Below, piece by piece: positions 43,376 to 54,606 of a stretch of DNA of 64,000 bases. The notes beneath the pieces are model-generated. The model worked only from the letters and a program-made list of their open reading frames with translations, did not search any database and was not told the origin of the DNA. This DNA comes from Adiantum capillus-veneris (taxonomy: Eukaryota; Streptophyta; Polypodiopsida; Polypodiales; Pteridaceae). Numbering within the stretch: position 1 is the first letter of the stretch; each line of letters starts with the position of its first letter. The position numbers were made by a program, and so were the translations under genes. Location: NCBI GenBank assembly GCA_014529385.2, contig CM043966.1:91990587-92054586 (forward strand). Direction: 5' to 3'.

Positions 43376-43736
43376 CTAATTTAACGTCGTAGGAAACTAA
43401 TTAAAATTAAAAGACCTAAAGATCTAGCCGACGAGGAGTTGAACTCAAGACCTATTATTCAAGAGGGAAATGGCATAATCAATCTATCATACTTGGCATG
43501 GGTGATAGAAAGGTTATACAATTTATCTCTTTTTATTGGCACACACATCCACACACGCGCACACACACAAGAAGAAGAGAGTTATAACGTCATAGGAGAC
43601 TATCTTAAAAGACGTTAAAGATTAGGTTATATGTGGACTTACATTAAATTAGATTTAGGTTTATTTTTAACTAGATTTATGTTTATTTAAGCTAGATTTA
43701 GATTTACGTTATATTAGATTAGATTTAGGTCTCCAT
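43376..43736. other. CACTA 5' region without gene
   Basis: No gene seen. Repeated AGATTTAGGTTTATTT-type words are present from 43640 onward. Confidence 0.5.
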
Positions 43737-43899
43737 AGACTATGATGCCTGCATGAAGCGGGTGAAGAAAGCCCTCAATGGAATATAGGGTATTGCTGCC
43801 TTCACTCATGGTGGGCTCCGTCGATCCAAAAGTACTGGTGAAATGTCTTCAGAAGATAGGGAAGAAGGTGGATCTTCAGGGCGGCAAGAGTCACTACAT
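43737..43899 (+). pseudogene. Captured HMA-domain (HIPP-like) gene fragment
   Basis: One frame reads DYDACMKRVKKALNGI; after a stop and a frame change the sequence gives VGSVDPKVLVKCLQKIGKKV. Together these match the two ends of a plant heavy-metal-associated domain as found in HIPP-type metallochaperones, with the central strand replaced or deleted. The metal-binding CxxC is YDAC here, so the first Cys is lost. It lies inside the CACTA element upstream of the transposase gene, so it is a captured host fragment, a known habit of CACTA elements. Not functional as a metal-binding protein. Confidence 0.75.
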
Positions 43900-44305
43900 C
43901 CCCGACACAATGACCATCTAGACAACCTCTAGTCATTAGACTTACGTTAAATTAGATTTAGCTTTATTTTTAGTTAGATTTACGTTTATTTAGATTTACG
44001 CTTATTTACGTTAGATCGAGTCCACGCAAGAATTACTTACGGTTTAGGGTTTAGAGTTAGACGAACAGTGAAAAGATCTACTATGAAAAGATGTTAAGAT
44101 GAAGTGAAGTGCTACAGCTAGAGAAGAGGCAAAGGGGTTTTGTCCACTACATGCAGTATCATGTAGACGTGGGTGTGTAGATTTCTTGTACCCACAAATA
44201 TAGGTATTGACCAATAAAGACGAGATTATAACCCGGTGGTTCTGATCTTCGTGCACCTCTAGACCGAGGTGTGCGGGGATTGGACATGACTAGAGAATGT
44301 GAGGT

Positions 44306-44343
<38 letters not shown>

Positions 44344-44405
44344 GACGAAGAATGCCAATAGAATATTAAATTTGTTGTCCAGGTTATAAGTTTTTTATCC
44401 TCATT
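43900..44405 (+). other. Upstream region of the TNP2-type gene
   Basis: No gene. Contains a (GA)n tract at 44311-44341, just before the start codon at 44406; presumed promoter and 5' UTR of the transposase gene. Confidence 0.5.
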
Positions 44406-47400
44406 ATGAGTAGCGACGAGGATGTGGGACCGTCCAACCGAAACACCTATCTCTCAACGAGGGTCTTATGTCCTTGTAATCAATGCAAGCATGCTGTGCG
44501 ACGGACAAGACGTGTTTCTTTGCAGCACGTTCGCGAATTTGGCGAGTTCGATCCATCTATTATAGATCGAGTTTTTGCCAATTATAACTCGTCGGACTCT
44601 GACGCTGGCCAACAAGCAGCAATCTTGCAACCCAATAGACGTGTTCGCAGGCGCTTTGGTCAAGCAGCATATGTGAGGCCACAAGATGTAGCCTCTGACA
44701 GCTCGGGGGATGATCATGCAGAGCACATTCCCAACGAGGCAATGTTTGAGCCCGAGATTGATGAAATGGTCGAGACGATCATGGATTCAGAAAGGCTTAT
44801 CTATGATGATATGAAAAGTGAAGCCCATACGCCATTGTATAATGGAGCATGTATGTCTAGATTGAAAGCAATCCTGGTTCTTCTCAACATGCAGGCAAAG
44901 TTTGGATGGAGTGACACTAGCGTCACAGCGCTTTTCAGGTGATCTATTACAATTAGTTTACTTTAATAGAACTCTAAATGTATAATGATCTGATAGATTT
45001 TTACACAACTGTATCATATTTTTATGTTGTGTAGATTGCTGAAAGAGCACATACTACCAGCTGACAATGTGATGCCAGATTCCCGAGATGAAGCAAGAAA
45101 GATTTTGCGAAACTTGGGGATGGATTACAATTCTATCCACGCTTGTCTTAATGACTGCATTCTTTTCAGAGGGGAATACATAGACATGGAGAAGTGTCCG
45201 AAATGTGATTCCGAAAGATATCGAGTAGATCTCCACGGGACAAAAATTCCACAAAAGGTTTTGCTACATTTCCCTCTGCTTCCTCGCATCAAGCATTTCT
45301 TTGAATGTAAGTCCATGGCCGCCCTAGCATCATGGCATGAGGAGAATAAATCTTCGGATGGTGTGCTACGAATTCCTGCAGATTGCGTAGCGTGGAAACA
45401 TGTAGATGGAACATGGTCGGATTTTGCCAGGGAAGCTCGAAATTTGCGCTTAGGCCTGGCTATGGATGGCGTAAATCCATTTGGTCAAAGATCAACATCT
45501 TACAGTGTATGGCCCGTTGTCATCGTCAACTACAACATTCCCCCGTGGTTGACTACGAAGAAGGGGCACCTATGGCTAAGCTTGATTGTGACAGGGCGAT
45601 ATAAAGTGGGGAATATGGATGTGTATCTTTGTCCACTATTGGAAGAGCTACAACAATTGTGGATTGGCATAGAGGTGGTGGATATGAGCCGACACACAGG
45701 ACGACGGAATGCTTTGATCAGAGGCATTCTAATGTGGACCATGCATGACTATCCCGGGCTAACAGAATGCTCAGGTGATCTATTGACACTCCTCACTCAG
45801 ACACTGTAAATCTTGTTTTTTCCCATAGTTGATCTATTATCATGTGTATACATGCAGGGCTTCAAACAAGCGGATACAGAGCATGTGTCACATGTGGACC
45901 TAGACTGAATGCACGTAGGGCACCCTCACTGAAGAAGCAAATCTACGAAGGTCATCAAGCGTATCTTCCAGAGAATCATGTGTTACGCGACGGCTTTTTG
46001 GGAAGAGAGCCACCAAGGATGTCTGCACAAGCATGGTTAGAGCAGAAGGAGATGTGCGATGACGGATTGCCTCCAGGGATGAAGAGACTATCTCTATGGT
46101 ACGAGTTACCATACTGGCCCCGACTCATGATCAATCACTTGCTCGATCCAATGCACATATTCAAGAATGTGGGTAATCTACTATGGGACCATTTGACCGG
46201 CAAGAAAGATACTTTGGGAGCCAGAGTTGACCTTAGAAATGTGGATCGTATGAAGCAATATTGGCCGCAAACAGCGTCTGATGGATCGATAAAACTCCCT
46301 AAAGCACCATGGATTTTCACAGGAGCCCAAGAACGCAAAGTAAAAGAGACCATTCGATCTTTGCGGACCCCCACTGGCGTAATGCACTCGCTTCGAACGT
46401 GTTTTACTAAAGAAGGAAAGCTTACCGGTTTGAAGTCACACGATTGGCATAAAATGTGTCAGGTACGTTCATAGTGGACTTTAATATCATTGCATAAAAT
46501 GTGGACTTTAATATCATTGCTGCACATACTTTACAGTTTATTTTACCGGTTGCCATTGAGGGATGTTTGTCTCTCGACATCCGTAACACAATCTACAAAC
46601 TTGCAAAGCTGGTGCAATGGATCTCACAAAAGGAGATCGACGTAGACTCCATACCATTCGCCAAACTAAATGCTGCGGAGCTTGTGTGCATGTTTGAGAA
46701 ACATTTTCCTACTACAATGCTAACCATTCAGGTGCATCTTCTTGTTCACATAGTTGATGAGGTGGAAATAACTGGCACGGTTCATTCCAGATGGATGTTC
46801 TTCTTAGAGCGTTTCATGAAAACGCTTAAGGGATATGTGCGTCAAAAGGCACGTCCGGAGGGTAGCATGGCAGAAGGTTGGTTGGTATCAGAGTCCCTAG
46901 TGTACATTGGAGAGTGGCTAGACGGATTTGATAAATCTCGGGACACGCTATGGAGAACCATAGATGATGAGCGCATATCTGGGATTGTCATGTGCAATCT
47001 CGGTGTTGAGAAGAAGATGACGGAAGATCTAGAGGCTAAAATCAACCGATTTTGCATGCTTCACAATCCAGTGATGCAAAAGTGGATTTCACAATATGAG
47101 GATGCAAAGCAAGAGCGACAAAGGGCACGAATCGAGTGGAGACGGGGAAGACGACCACCGATGCACTATCCAGTGGTTCTGGAGAGCCTACCAACCTTCA
47201 TGAGCTTAAGATGGTTGCACAACCAATTGAAAAGCGCACAACAATGCGGTGACGAAGTGATTGAAGAAGAGTGGGAGTACTCTCGGGGTTGCGCGACCAA
47301 GGTAAGTTTGCAATGTACGACTAGCAAGTGACTTTATTTATAAACGTTTGAACGGCCACTCATAACCTTTGTTCGTTGTAGTATAAGTCATACACAGCAG

Positions 47401-48134
47401 CATGGTGTAAAGGTCGACATTTTAGGGTGGAACGAATCGACAAAAAGCGTTTTACTCAAGATTGTGGAATCATGGCAAAATTTGAACAGTCTAGTCGACG
47501 ACGTTCCTCTGATGCAGATCCTGTGGTGGCGGAACTCACTTACTTCGGCACGTTGCAAGAGATTTTGAGGATCGATTACAGAGGATTTTTTGTCGACTTG
47601 TTCGATGTGCAATGGTTCAAGATAATCATGGAGGGTCGCAACGCTACTGTGCGTAGAGGAGAGTCTGGTTTTCTTGAGGTGGATTCTACTAAGAAATGGA
47701 CTGACCTAAGAGACACTTTCGTACTACCCGAGCATTGTGAACAAGTAAGTATGTAAATAGTTAACATCCCCCTTTTACAAGTTATGTGCTTGAAAGCTCT
47801 CATGTAAGTTATGTGGCTCTGGCAGGTAATATTTCATCCTACAAAGTCTACATCAAACTGGTGGTACGTCATAGAGGTAGCCCCTCGTAGTGCAAGGACG
47901 TATGAAGGCTACCATGTGCCAATCACAACGACATCAATGGAGGAGATCAGAGAAGATGCTCAATCAGAAGCCGCTGCGGTTGTGCCAGACGAGCATCAAG
48001 ATGCTACTACTCTATATGGGGTGCATGCAGAGGAGCTACAAAATGAAACAGAGGATATGTGTTTAAACAGAGAGCTCTATATAGATATAGGAAGTTATGC
48101 TGAGTTATGCGAGGATGAGAGAGAGATCTCTTAA
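44406..48134 (+). CDS. TNP2-type CACTA transposase, six exons
   Basis: Exons inferred from GT-AG borders with matching phase: 44406-44938, 45035-45774, 45858-46462, 46537-47301, 47382-47744, 47826-48134 (TAA). The product is about 1,100 aa. Exon 1 resembles the N-terminal part of TNP2 proteins. Exons 2-3 hold the transposase core (LGLAMDGVNPFGQRS, WPVVIVNYNIPPW, RGILMWTMHDYPGLTEC, HLLDPMHIFKNVGNLLWDHL). Exon 4 is a DUF4218-like domain (HIVDEVEITGTVHSRWMFFL, GSMAEGWLVSESL). Exons 5-6 hold a DUF4216-like domain (VDLFDVQWFKII). All exons are open. It should cut and join the element ends; its partner is probably the downstream gene. First-exon choice rests on the ATG alone, without transcript support. 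Confidence 0.88.
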
Positions 48135-48406
48135 AGCCACAAATATTGTATTTGAACAATTTTGCTCCGTGTTGTAAAAGCTCTGGCTCTCTAAGTACCT
48201 TCCATGGTGTATAACGCTCTTTTCTACTCGCGCTTACATCTTTTGATTGAAAATTTTGAGTTTTCGACTTGCCTCTTCTATCACTCGATTCATTGCGTCA
48301 TTGTATTTATATGTGTCATTACGTCATTGTATTTAATGGTCTTTGCGTCATTGTCTACTCTATTCATTGAATATTAAGTTTAAATATTCGTGTGTTTAAT
48401 GCAGGT

Positions 48407-49720
48407 ATGGATGATGAGGAGTTTCTTTCTTCTTTGTCACCGCAACAGAGACAATGGTACGTGGAGCGTCATCGCTCTGGCGCATCATCGCGCGTTCCTA
48501 CTCCATCTGCATCTCCCTCTCTTTCGGAGCATTCGGCGCGCTCCGAAGCTTCGGCGTTGACGAGACGAGCTTCACACTCGTCTAGACACCGGCGCTCTAG
48601 TGGTGGCGGTGGCGGTTGTTGTGGGGATTCCGCCACCGATGCCTCCACACCGCCTCGTGTTCGACGAGGCTCTTTACCCTCCCCTTCTTTGCCCGCCCCC
48701 ACACCAGCCACAGCATCGCCATCTACGCGAGGTTTTGCACGGCTGACTGTTCCTAGAAGCTACACACCTCTACCTACTCCGCCAGGAGCCACCCCACTCG
48801 ACACTCTTCATTTCGGGGCCCAGACGCCGGTGGAGACACCTGACGTCCGTACCCCCATCGACACGCCGCTAGAGACCCCTGCCGGGACACCCAGGTTCAC
48901 GCGTCACCGGCCAGAGGGCTTGCCTTACTCCGTCGACATCATCGGCGGCATCATCATGGATGATGACGGCAAGAAGGTGATCTCGTGCATGCGTGGTCTT
49001 TGCTCTCAGCTGTTTAGACACTACATACTAAACAAATGGAGTGAAGTACCAAGTGATTTAAAAAACAGAGTCATCAGCATACTTCATGATGAGTTTCCCG
49101 TTCCAACACGGGATCAGCGCTTCAATGAAGACCTGATGAAGATTCGAATGCGCGAATACTACAAACACAAGCGTTCCGAAGTGCAAAAAGCAATCAAGAA
49201 TGGGTGGAACAGGCCAGATTGGCTGGCCAAAGAAGATTGGAAGAATGCGAAGAAAGCAGCGCGCGAGAATCCCGACAAGTGGAAGCAACAAAAGGATGCA
49301 GCCAGAGCGCGAGTAGAGGCAGGGAGCTCGCACCACTTGGGGAACGGTGGATGGACATCATTTGAGGCCGATTTTGTAAGTGTTTTCACATTGCTCTTTA
49401 TGCATGTTCGATAGTTTAGGGTTTATGAGTTTTTTAGTTCTAACATAATGAAATCTTTGTATGTTTTGACAGTGGTCGATGACAGGACGTGATCCCACAC
49501 CGTACGAGTGCGAGTACGTAGGCAGGAAGGGCTTAAACGCCCTGATGGACATTCTCAGTTCTCGCGGCGGCATGGTTAGTATTAGGGTTTACTCTTTTTT
49601 ATTTTTTGTATTGTTTTATAAATGTCGTTATATGTTTATACTTACTGAAAGCTGTCTTATTGTCTTTTTTTGCAGAATCCGACAGATACGCCGCTTGGAC
49701 GCGATGAGACGTCTGACTAG
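48407..49720 (+). CDS. Ptta/En/Spm-type (TNPA-like) transposon protein, three exons
   Basis: ATG at 48407 (MDDEEFLSSLSPQQRQWYVE). Exons 48407-49375, 49473-49574 and 49676-49720 (TAG), with GT-AG borders and phase preserved. The N-terminal half is low-complexity (Ser/Pro/Thr-rich, a GGGGGCCGD run, then TP-repeats such as ETPDVRTPIDTPLETPAGTP). The C-terminal half has the charged, Trp-containing region of plant Ptta/En/Spm proteins (WNRPDWLAKEDWKNAKKAAR). In En/Spm the equivalent protein binds subterminal repeats, and the GCGTCGCTAT array at both ends would be its target. It lies 272 bp after the transposase gene, same strand. Its last exon also survives, inverted, at 9070-9128. Confidence 0.75.
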
Positions 49721-50084
49721 ACGACGTCAGTTTAGCCGTAGCTAGATAGCATTAGTTTAGGGTTTCTCATAGCTTATGTATCATGAGACGGATTTTATAC
49801 GTCTTTTTGAACCATGTATATTATTACATTTGTCACCGCAGTTCCTTTTGCCAATCAATTCTTTTGCCAATCAATTCTTTATGCCTATGATGTTGTACAA
49901 TTCTCATTATTACATTTGCCAATCAATTCATTTTGCCTATGATGTGTACAATTGTTAATTTTGCAAACAATGCGTCTTGTGGGTGACTATTTTGGGTCTA
50001 TTATCTACCTTTGCACTTTTTTTAAAAAGTGAATCAAGTACAATAAGTTCAATGCCCTGCCACCAAAAAAAAATTCTCTCGGGC

Positions 50085-50280
50085 GTCGGTATAAGCGTCG
50101 CTATTTATGGCTCTGTAGCGTCGCTATGAGCGTCGCTATAGTCTTCTGTGTAAACGTCGCTATATGAGTCGCTATATGCGTCGCTATATAGCGACGTTCA
50201 TAGCGACGCTCGTAGCGACGGTTTTAGCGACGCCGGGGGTTATAAAAACCCAGTGTATTTCCGTCGCTAACAGCGTCACA
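50085..50280. repeat. Right subterminal repeats of CACTA element
   Basis: About ten GCGTCGCTATG / TAGCGACG words in both orientations, ending GACGCCGGGGGTTATAAAAA close to the terminus. Nearly the same block, inverted, occurs at 8500-8670. Confidence 0.85.
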
Positions 50281-50303
50281 AGAGCACACAACCTCTTGTA
50301 GTG

Positions 50304-50919
50304 CAACCCGTCCGTTTTTATAACTCACGTTTTTTATTTTCGAAAATCTAACCTCCCCATCGCTCACGTTTTTTTTTTTTTTTTTTTGAAAACAAAAATA
50401 TTTTTTTTTCCCAATTTTTTTTTAAATTTTATTTTATTTATTTTTTTTGAGATATTATTTGGTACGCGTTTTGGTGCGCGTTGACCTCACCTAACTATTT
50501 ACTGTCCCACCTACCTACTGACCTGCTAATCAGTGGTTCACCTAATTACTAACCTACTTAATTAACTAACTGTGCGCCTAACTGTGCACAAACCAGAAAA
50601 CACAGAAAACACAAAAAATGCAGAAATTGAAACTTGACAGAACTGTGCAGTGAAAACACAGAAAATGCAAAAAAACGCAAGAAATGCTAACTGTGTGACT
50701 AATGCTAACTGTGTGCAAACAGAAAAACAGAATTTTGCTAACTGTTTAACTAATACTAAATGTACGCATTAGAAAAACAGAAAATGCAAACCGTGCGCAA
50801 CAGAAAAACAGAATTAACAACTTGCAGAAAAAATACGCCTTCCTCTCCCTCTTCTTTCCTACTGCAAACCACTCATACAAGAAGCACAAAGTGCCTCTTG
50901 GGCTTAGTGCAGGGCTATT
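50304..50919 (-). other. Leader of the large gypsy element, LTR-proximal part
   Basis: AT-rich, with degenerate repeats of words such as GCTAACTGTGTG and AACAGAAAAACAGAA. No gene. Confidence 0.55.
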
Positions 50920-50936
50920 CCCCGGAAACGGTGCCA
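50920..50936 (-). promoter_or_regulatory. Primer binding site, Asp-tRNA type
   Basis: The minus strand reads TGGCACCGTTTCCGGGG, 4 bp from the LTR. It matches 15 of 17 bases of the complement of the plant Asp tRNA 3' end, in contrast to the initiator-Met sites of all other elements here. Confidence 0.75.
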
Positions 50937-50940
50937 AAAA

Positions 50941-51186
50941 TGTGCGCTCCTTGCCGCACTGTCGAAGCAAGGGACTTGCCGATACACCGTGTACGAGCCG
51001 CAGACGGCTCCATGCACACAACTAGTTTAACTAGTAAGCTCAAAGAGGGCAATGGTGTGTCACTCACCGCCTTATGCTCCTGCCGTAGAGGATTCCTCGC
51101 CGCGAAGAAGAGGGAGACGGCGCTACGCCACGCTCAACCCCCTCGCCGCCGTCGTGCCGCCGCAACGCTCGATCGCACACACACCC

Positions 51187-51222
<36 letters not shown>

Positions 51223-51520
51223 GCACACACACAAGGAGATGGTGGAGATGGAGCAAGAGCAACTTCTATTGCACAATGAGAGAATGACTCAATTTTAGGT
51301 TTAATTGGCTTTTATGTGAGCTCACCCCATTCACACTTAGGCGCCCATGCTTAGCCAACTAACCCTAGCATGTTCGTGCTAGAGTGCGCCTCTCATCGGC
51401 GATCACTCTACCTTTCCCTATTGGACCGACAAGCCCAGTGCCTGACTCTACTTAAATAAATAATACGGTTACAGTGTTCGTCGTAGGCGATAGGGTGTCC
51501 GTGAGCCACGAGGGTTAACA
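50941..51520 (-). repeat. 5' LTR of the large gypsy element
   Basis: 580 bp; plus strand TGTGCGCTCC...GGGTTAACA, with a short CT tract. On the minus strand its end meets the primer site, which sets the element's orientation. Confidence 0.92.
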
Positions 51521-51525
51521 CAGTG

Positions 51526-52658
51526 AGAGAAATATATCTTCCTCCAGCTCACCAAGCTATCAAGATGAATGAGTTCTTCGCCCTCAAACAATTAGGGCTT
51601 ACTTTGGAAGAGTATTACACCAAATATGTGTCTTTACGACATTACGCACCACCAATGACTATGGAAAAACAGATTGCTCGTTTCTGTTAGGGTCTAAACA
51701 AACCCTTGAGTAACCGCCTGGAAGCTATGAGACCCACCTCTATTCAAGATGCTCTTCTAAGAGCTAAACCACTTGCCGCTGAAGGAAATCCCCCTGCCAG
51801 GAGCTATTATAACTACAATACCTTTAGAGAAAGAGCAAGGGGGAATTATAATCAAGGAGGTCAACGGAGGGCAGTGTCAGCTGCAGCCACTATAGAGAAA
51901 ACCTTCCCAAACATCAGATGCTATGGATGCAATAGAATGGGACACTACAGGAGTCAATGTTCTGAGGGGAAAAATCCTCAAATTGCTACCGGAACTACTC
52001 CTCAGTCTTAGATAGGACAAGGAAATAATCAAAGAGGTAGAGGCAATAGAGGACGAGGCAGAGGAAGAGGTAGAGGAGCCAGAGATTATGCTGCAGTAGG
52101 AGAGCCTACCTTGTTGGATGAGGAAGATGAAAGAGCTACTCTTTTTTCCGCCATTGATAACCCTGGAGCTCGGCAACAGTATGCTGTCATCCAAACCACT
52201 GCAAACAGAGAAGGTGAAAAATTTGAACTACTTATAGACTGTGGCAGCACACACTCTTTTCTCCCCTAAATGTTTAAGGAAACTTAAATTGAACCAATAT
52301 CCTACCAAGAAATTAGTAGTAGAACTAGAAAATGGGAAAGAGGTTCTATCTCAATTTACAGCTGGGAAGTTTGAGTTTGATCTAGGGGGAACCCTGACTT
52401 CATCCTACTTTCGAACTCTTCCAGTAGGAATCTATGATGGTATGTTAGGAATGGATTGGTTAATAAAAAATCAAGCCCAAATTCATTGTGCTCAAGGAAA
52501 CTTAACCTTCAAAAATCACTTAGGTGAAGAAACATTAGTACAAGGATTAAATGGGAAACCTAAGGCTCATTTAGTCAAAGCTAGTCGACTTCTGAAGGGG
52601 TTATGTAAAGGGCAACAGATCTTTGTAGTAAAATTTAATAAGGCAAAGGATTCAAGGG
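51526..52658 (+). pseudogene. Chromovirus copy 2 gag (rest) and protease, broken
   Basis: Resumes copy 2 gag after the target duplication (REIYLPPAHQAIKM). Zinc knuckle CYGCNRMGHYRSQC, RG-rich stretch, protease LLIDCGSTH then MLGMDWL. Stops: TAG near 51688 and at 52009-52011 (CAG in copy 1). A 2-bp deletion near 52262 shifts the frame. It is split again at 52659 by the next element and resumes at 61572. Confidence 0.88.
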
Positions 52659-54249
52659 TGTAACATTTAATGGCCTATAATCTTATGTGTAGCGGAAATT
52701 CGCATGAACATAGTGGGCATTTCATTAGAATAGATTCCTAATGAGAATTACAAGAGTGCTTGGGTGGAGAGAGCAACAAAAAGCATAACACCTAGTTAGA
52801 TAGCATCGACAATACTTTCAAAAGAGAGAGAAACTAAGCTATTGACAACAGTTGAGGACCGGATTTGCATGGAGCCGGTCCCCCCTCCAAAAGCCTTTGT
52901 ATTATGGTTTCTCCCATCAAGAGAGACATTGTACAATACAATTCTTTGTGTTCCTTCAAGACTAGCTAGTGCAATGAAGATGGAAGCTTCATACACCAAG
53001 CAAAACACTTAATCAAACACAACTTGAATTATCCCCGTTCTCAGACCCAAGACCTCACACACCTTCGAAGATGGTGAGAGCTAGCAGGGTATGAGAGTAG
53101 ATTGAGAAGAAAAAGAAGTATCTTACGAGAAAGATGTACATCTCCTCACATAATCACTCATATTAGCATAGCTTAGCTTAGTAATTAGCTTGGTAGAGAA
53201 GATGAGCATGCATTGAAGCTTGGCTCTTGGTTGGATTTGCATCCATATGCCAAGAGAGTGTTGATGTAGGCTTCTATCTCACAAGCTTGGAGTAGGTGAT
53301 GAGCTCTCCATTAAAGCTTGGGAGGAGATAGAGTATTTTCCCTTCACACATGGTCAAGTGTGAGAGTGTGTGTGTCAATGCCAAGCAAAAATCAGCCCCC
53401 CCTCTCTCTTGGGCGAGCCCTAGCTGCTAATTAGGTCTGGCTTTTGCCTCATTGGACCTCCCCAGGTCAAGCCAATAGGAATTAAGCAGCATAAGTGATA
53501 GCCTTCTGACATGTGTCCCCCTTTCCCCTTTTGTGAGAGCTTTAGGTAATTAAATAATTAAACTAAACTCTCATTGGACCCCTTTGCCTCCTGGCCAATA
53601 GGAATCAGGCAAGCCATGGGGCTCCTGAATGCTCATTGGACCCCTTGGGAGACTGCCCAATAGTCTTCTAGGAGACTTAATTCTCATTGGTTTCTTTTAT
53701 TAAATGTTTTTTAAATTAATTAAACTAGATTCACTCTAGCTTAATTCTCATTGGTCCACTTCAAGGGTCTTCCAATAGGAATTGGGCACACCTTGTGGGC
53801 ATCTAGCCTAGGGAGCTGACATGTGTCCCTCATTCCCTTTGTGTAAAGGGAGCCTGTGTGTGTGTGTGTGGCTTTCTCTCTCATCCCCTAGCTTTGGGGC
53901 TAGCCCCCTCCCATGTAGGGATGTGCAAATACTTTTAGGGCTCACACAAAGCATCCAATTTTCCCTAGGGTTGACCTTTGGACACAACCTTTGAATTTTG
54001 GAACCTTAGCATTTTGGAAGTCTTAATGGGCTGAACCTTAGGGTCTTTTTGGCCCATTGTTTCACATGGCTCTTTTGCAGATGGCCCCTCCTTTGGATCC
54101 CTATTTTCCCTCCTTTGGATCCCTACTGTGGCCGGTCTGCTAGCTTAACCAATATTCTAGCTTTTTCTCCCTTGGCACTTCCCCACATTAAATGATCAGT
54201 TTAATATGAGAAAATCATTTAGGAGAATTAGATATTGATTATTATGACA
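52659..54249 (-). repeat. 3' LTR of young chromovirus
   Basis: 1,591 bp; plus strand TGTAACATTTAATGG...GATTATTATGACA. Confidence 0.95.
53451..53785. repeat. CCAAT/ATTGG array in the young chromovirus 3' LTR
   Basis: Six ATTGG and four CCAAT words in about 335 bp, alternating as short inverted pairs (CATTGGACC...CCAATAGGAAT). On the element's sense strand this is in U3, where CCAAT boxes can bind NF-Y. The same array is at 60766-61100. Confidence 0.7.
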
Positions 54250-54606
54250 TTACCTCTCTCTTGAAATCATAGTCGTCCTCGACTATGGTGTAGAGAAGAT
54301 AAAGCATATGCATGAGTCCTTTTCTTAGCGGGTAGAGGATCCCTATGTTACCCTACGACATCATTCCATAATGGATGACTAGTCCATTTGGCGCTTGAGA
54401 GCCTGAGGTTGCCGCAAGCGTGTCTGCACATTAGTCCTATCAGTCTTCCATAGTAGAGTGACAAGCTCTACTTGGTGTTTGGGAGACGTCGTCTCCGCAA
54501 ACTTGATCTAAGCATGCATACTACTTCATTTTTGTGCACAAATAAAGAAAAAGAGAGTCTTATAAGACAAAAATTTTTGTTCATTTTTAACATTTTGTAC
54601 ATTTGC
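54250..54606 (-). other. Polypurine tract and 3' untranslated part of young chromovirus
   Basis: The minus strand has CAAGAGAGAGGTAA (54250-54263) directly before the LTR. No gene in the rest. Confidence 0.65.

Larger units (their letters stand above)
42673..50303 (+). mobile_element. Complete CACTA (En/Spm-type) DNA transposon
   Basis: 7,631 bp, from CACTACAAGACGCTC to CACAACCTCTTGTAGTG, with the 3-bp target duplication CAA at 42670-42672 and 50304-50306. Subterminal arrays of GCGTCGCTAT/TAGCGACGCT words occur at both ends. It encodes a TNP2-type transposase and a Ptta/En/Spm-type protein and carries an HMA gene fragment. Exon-intron structures look intact, so it may be autonomous or only recently silent. 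It lies in the leader of the large gypsy element. A truncated relative lies at 8454-9128. Confidence 0.95.
30297..51520 (-). mobile_element. Large non-chromovirus gypsy element, about 13.6 kb without its CACTA insert
   Basis: LTRs 30297-30940 and 50941-51520, target duplication CAGTG at 30292-30296 and 51521-51525. Read on the minus strand: 5' LTR, Asp-tRNA-type primer site, leader (split by a CACTA element), a 2,869-codon gag-pol frame, four small frames, polypurine tract, 3' LTR. There is no chromodomain. Reverse transcriptase words such as FLDGYSGYNQI point to the plant Ogre/Tat/Athila branch. No second RNase H was seen between RNase H and integrase, unlike Tat-type members. The LTRs differ by about 14 substitutions outside their microsatellite. 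Confidence 0.93.

Noticed and set aside
43430-43500. Possible tRNA on the minus strand (GAGTTCAACTCC like a T-arm)
   Set aside because: No convincing acceptor stem, D-arm or anticodon stem could be folded by eye.
44466-47803. Minus-strand frames across the CACTA transposase gene
   Set aside because: Shadows of the sense exons, which carry recognised TNP2, DUF4218-like and DUF4216-like motifs.
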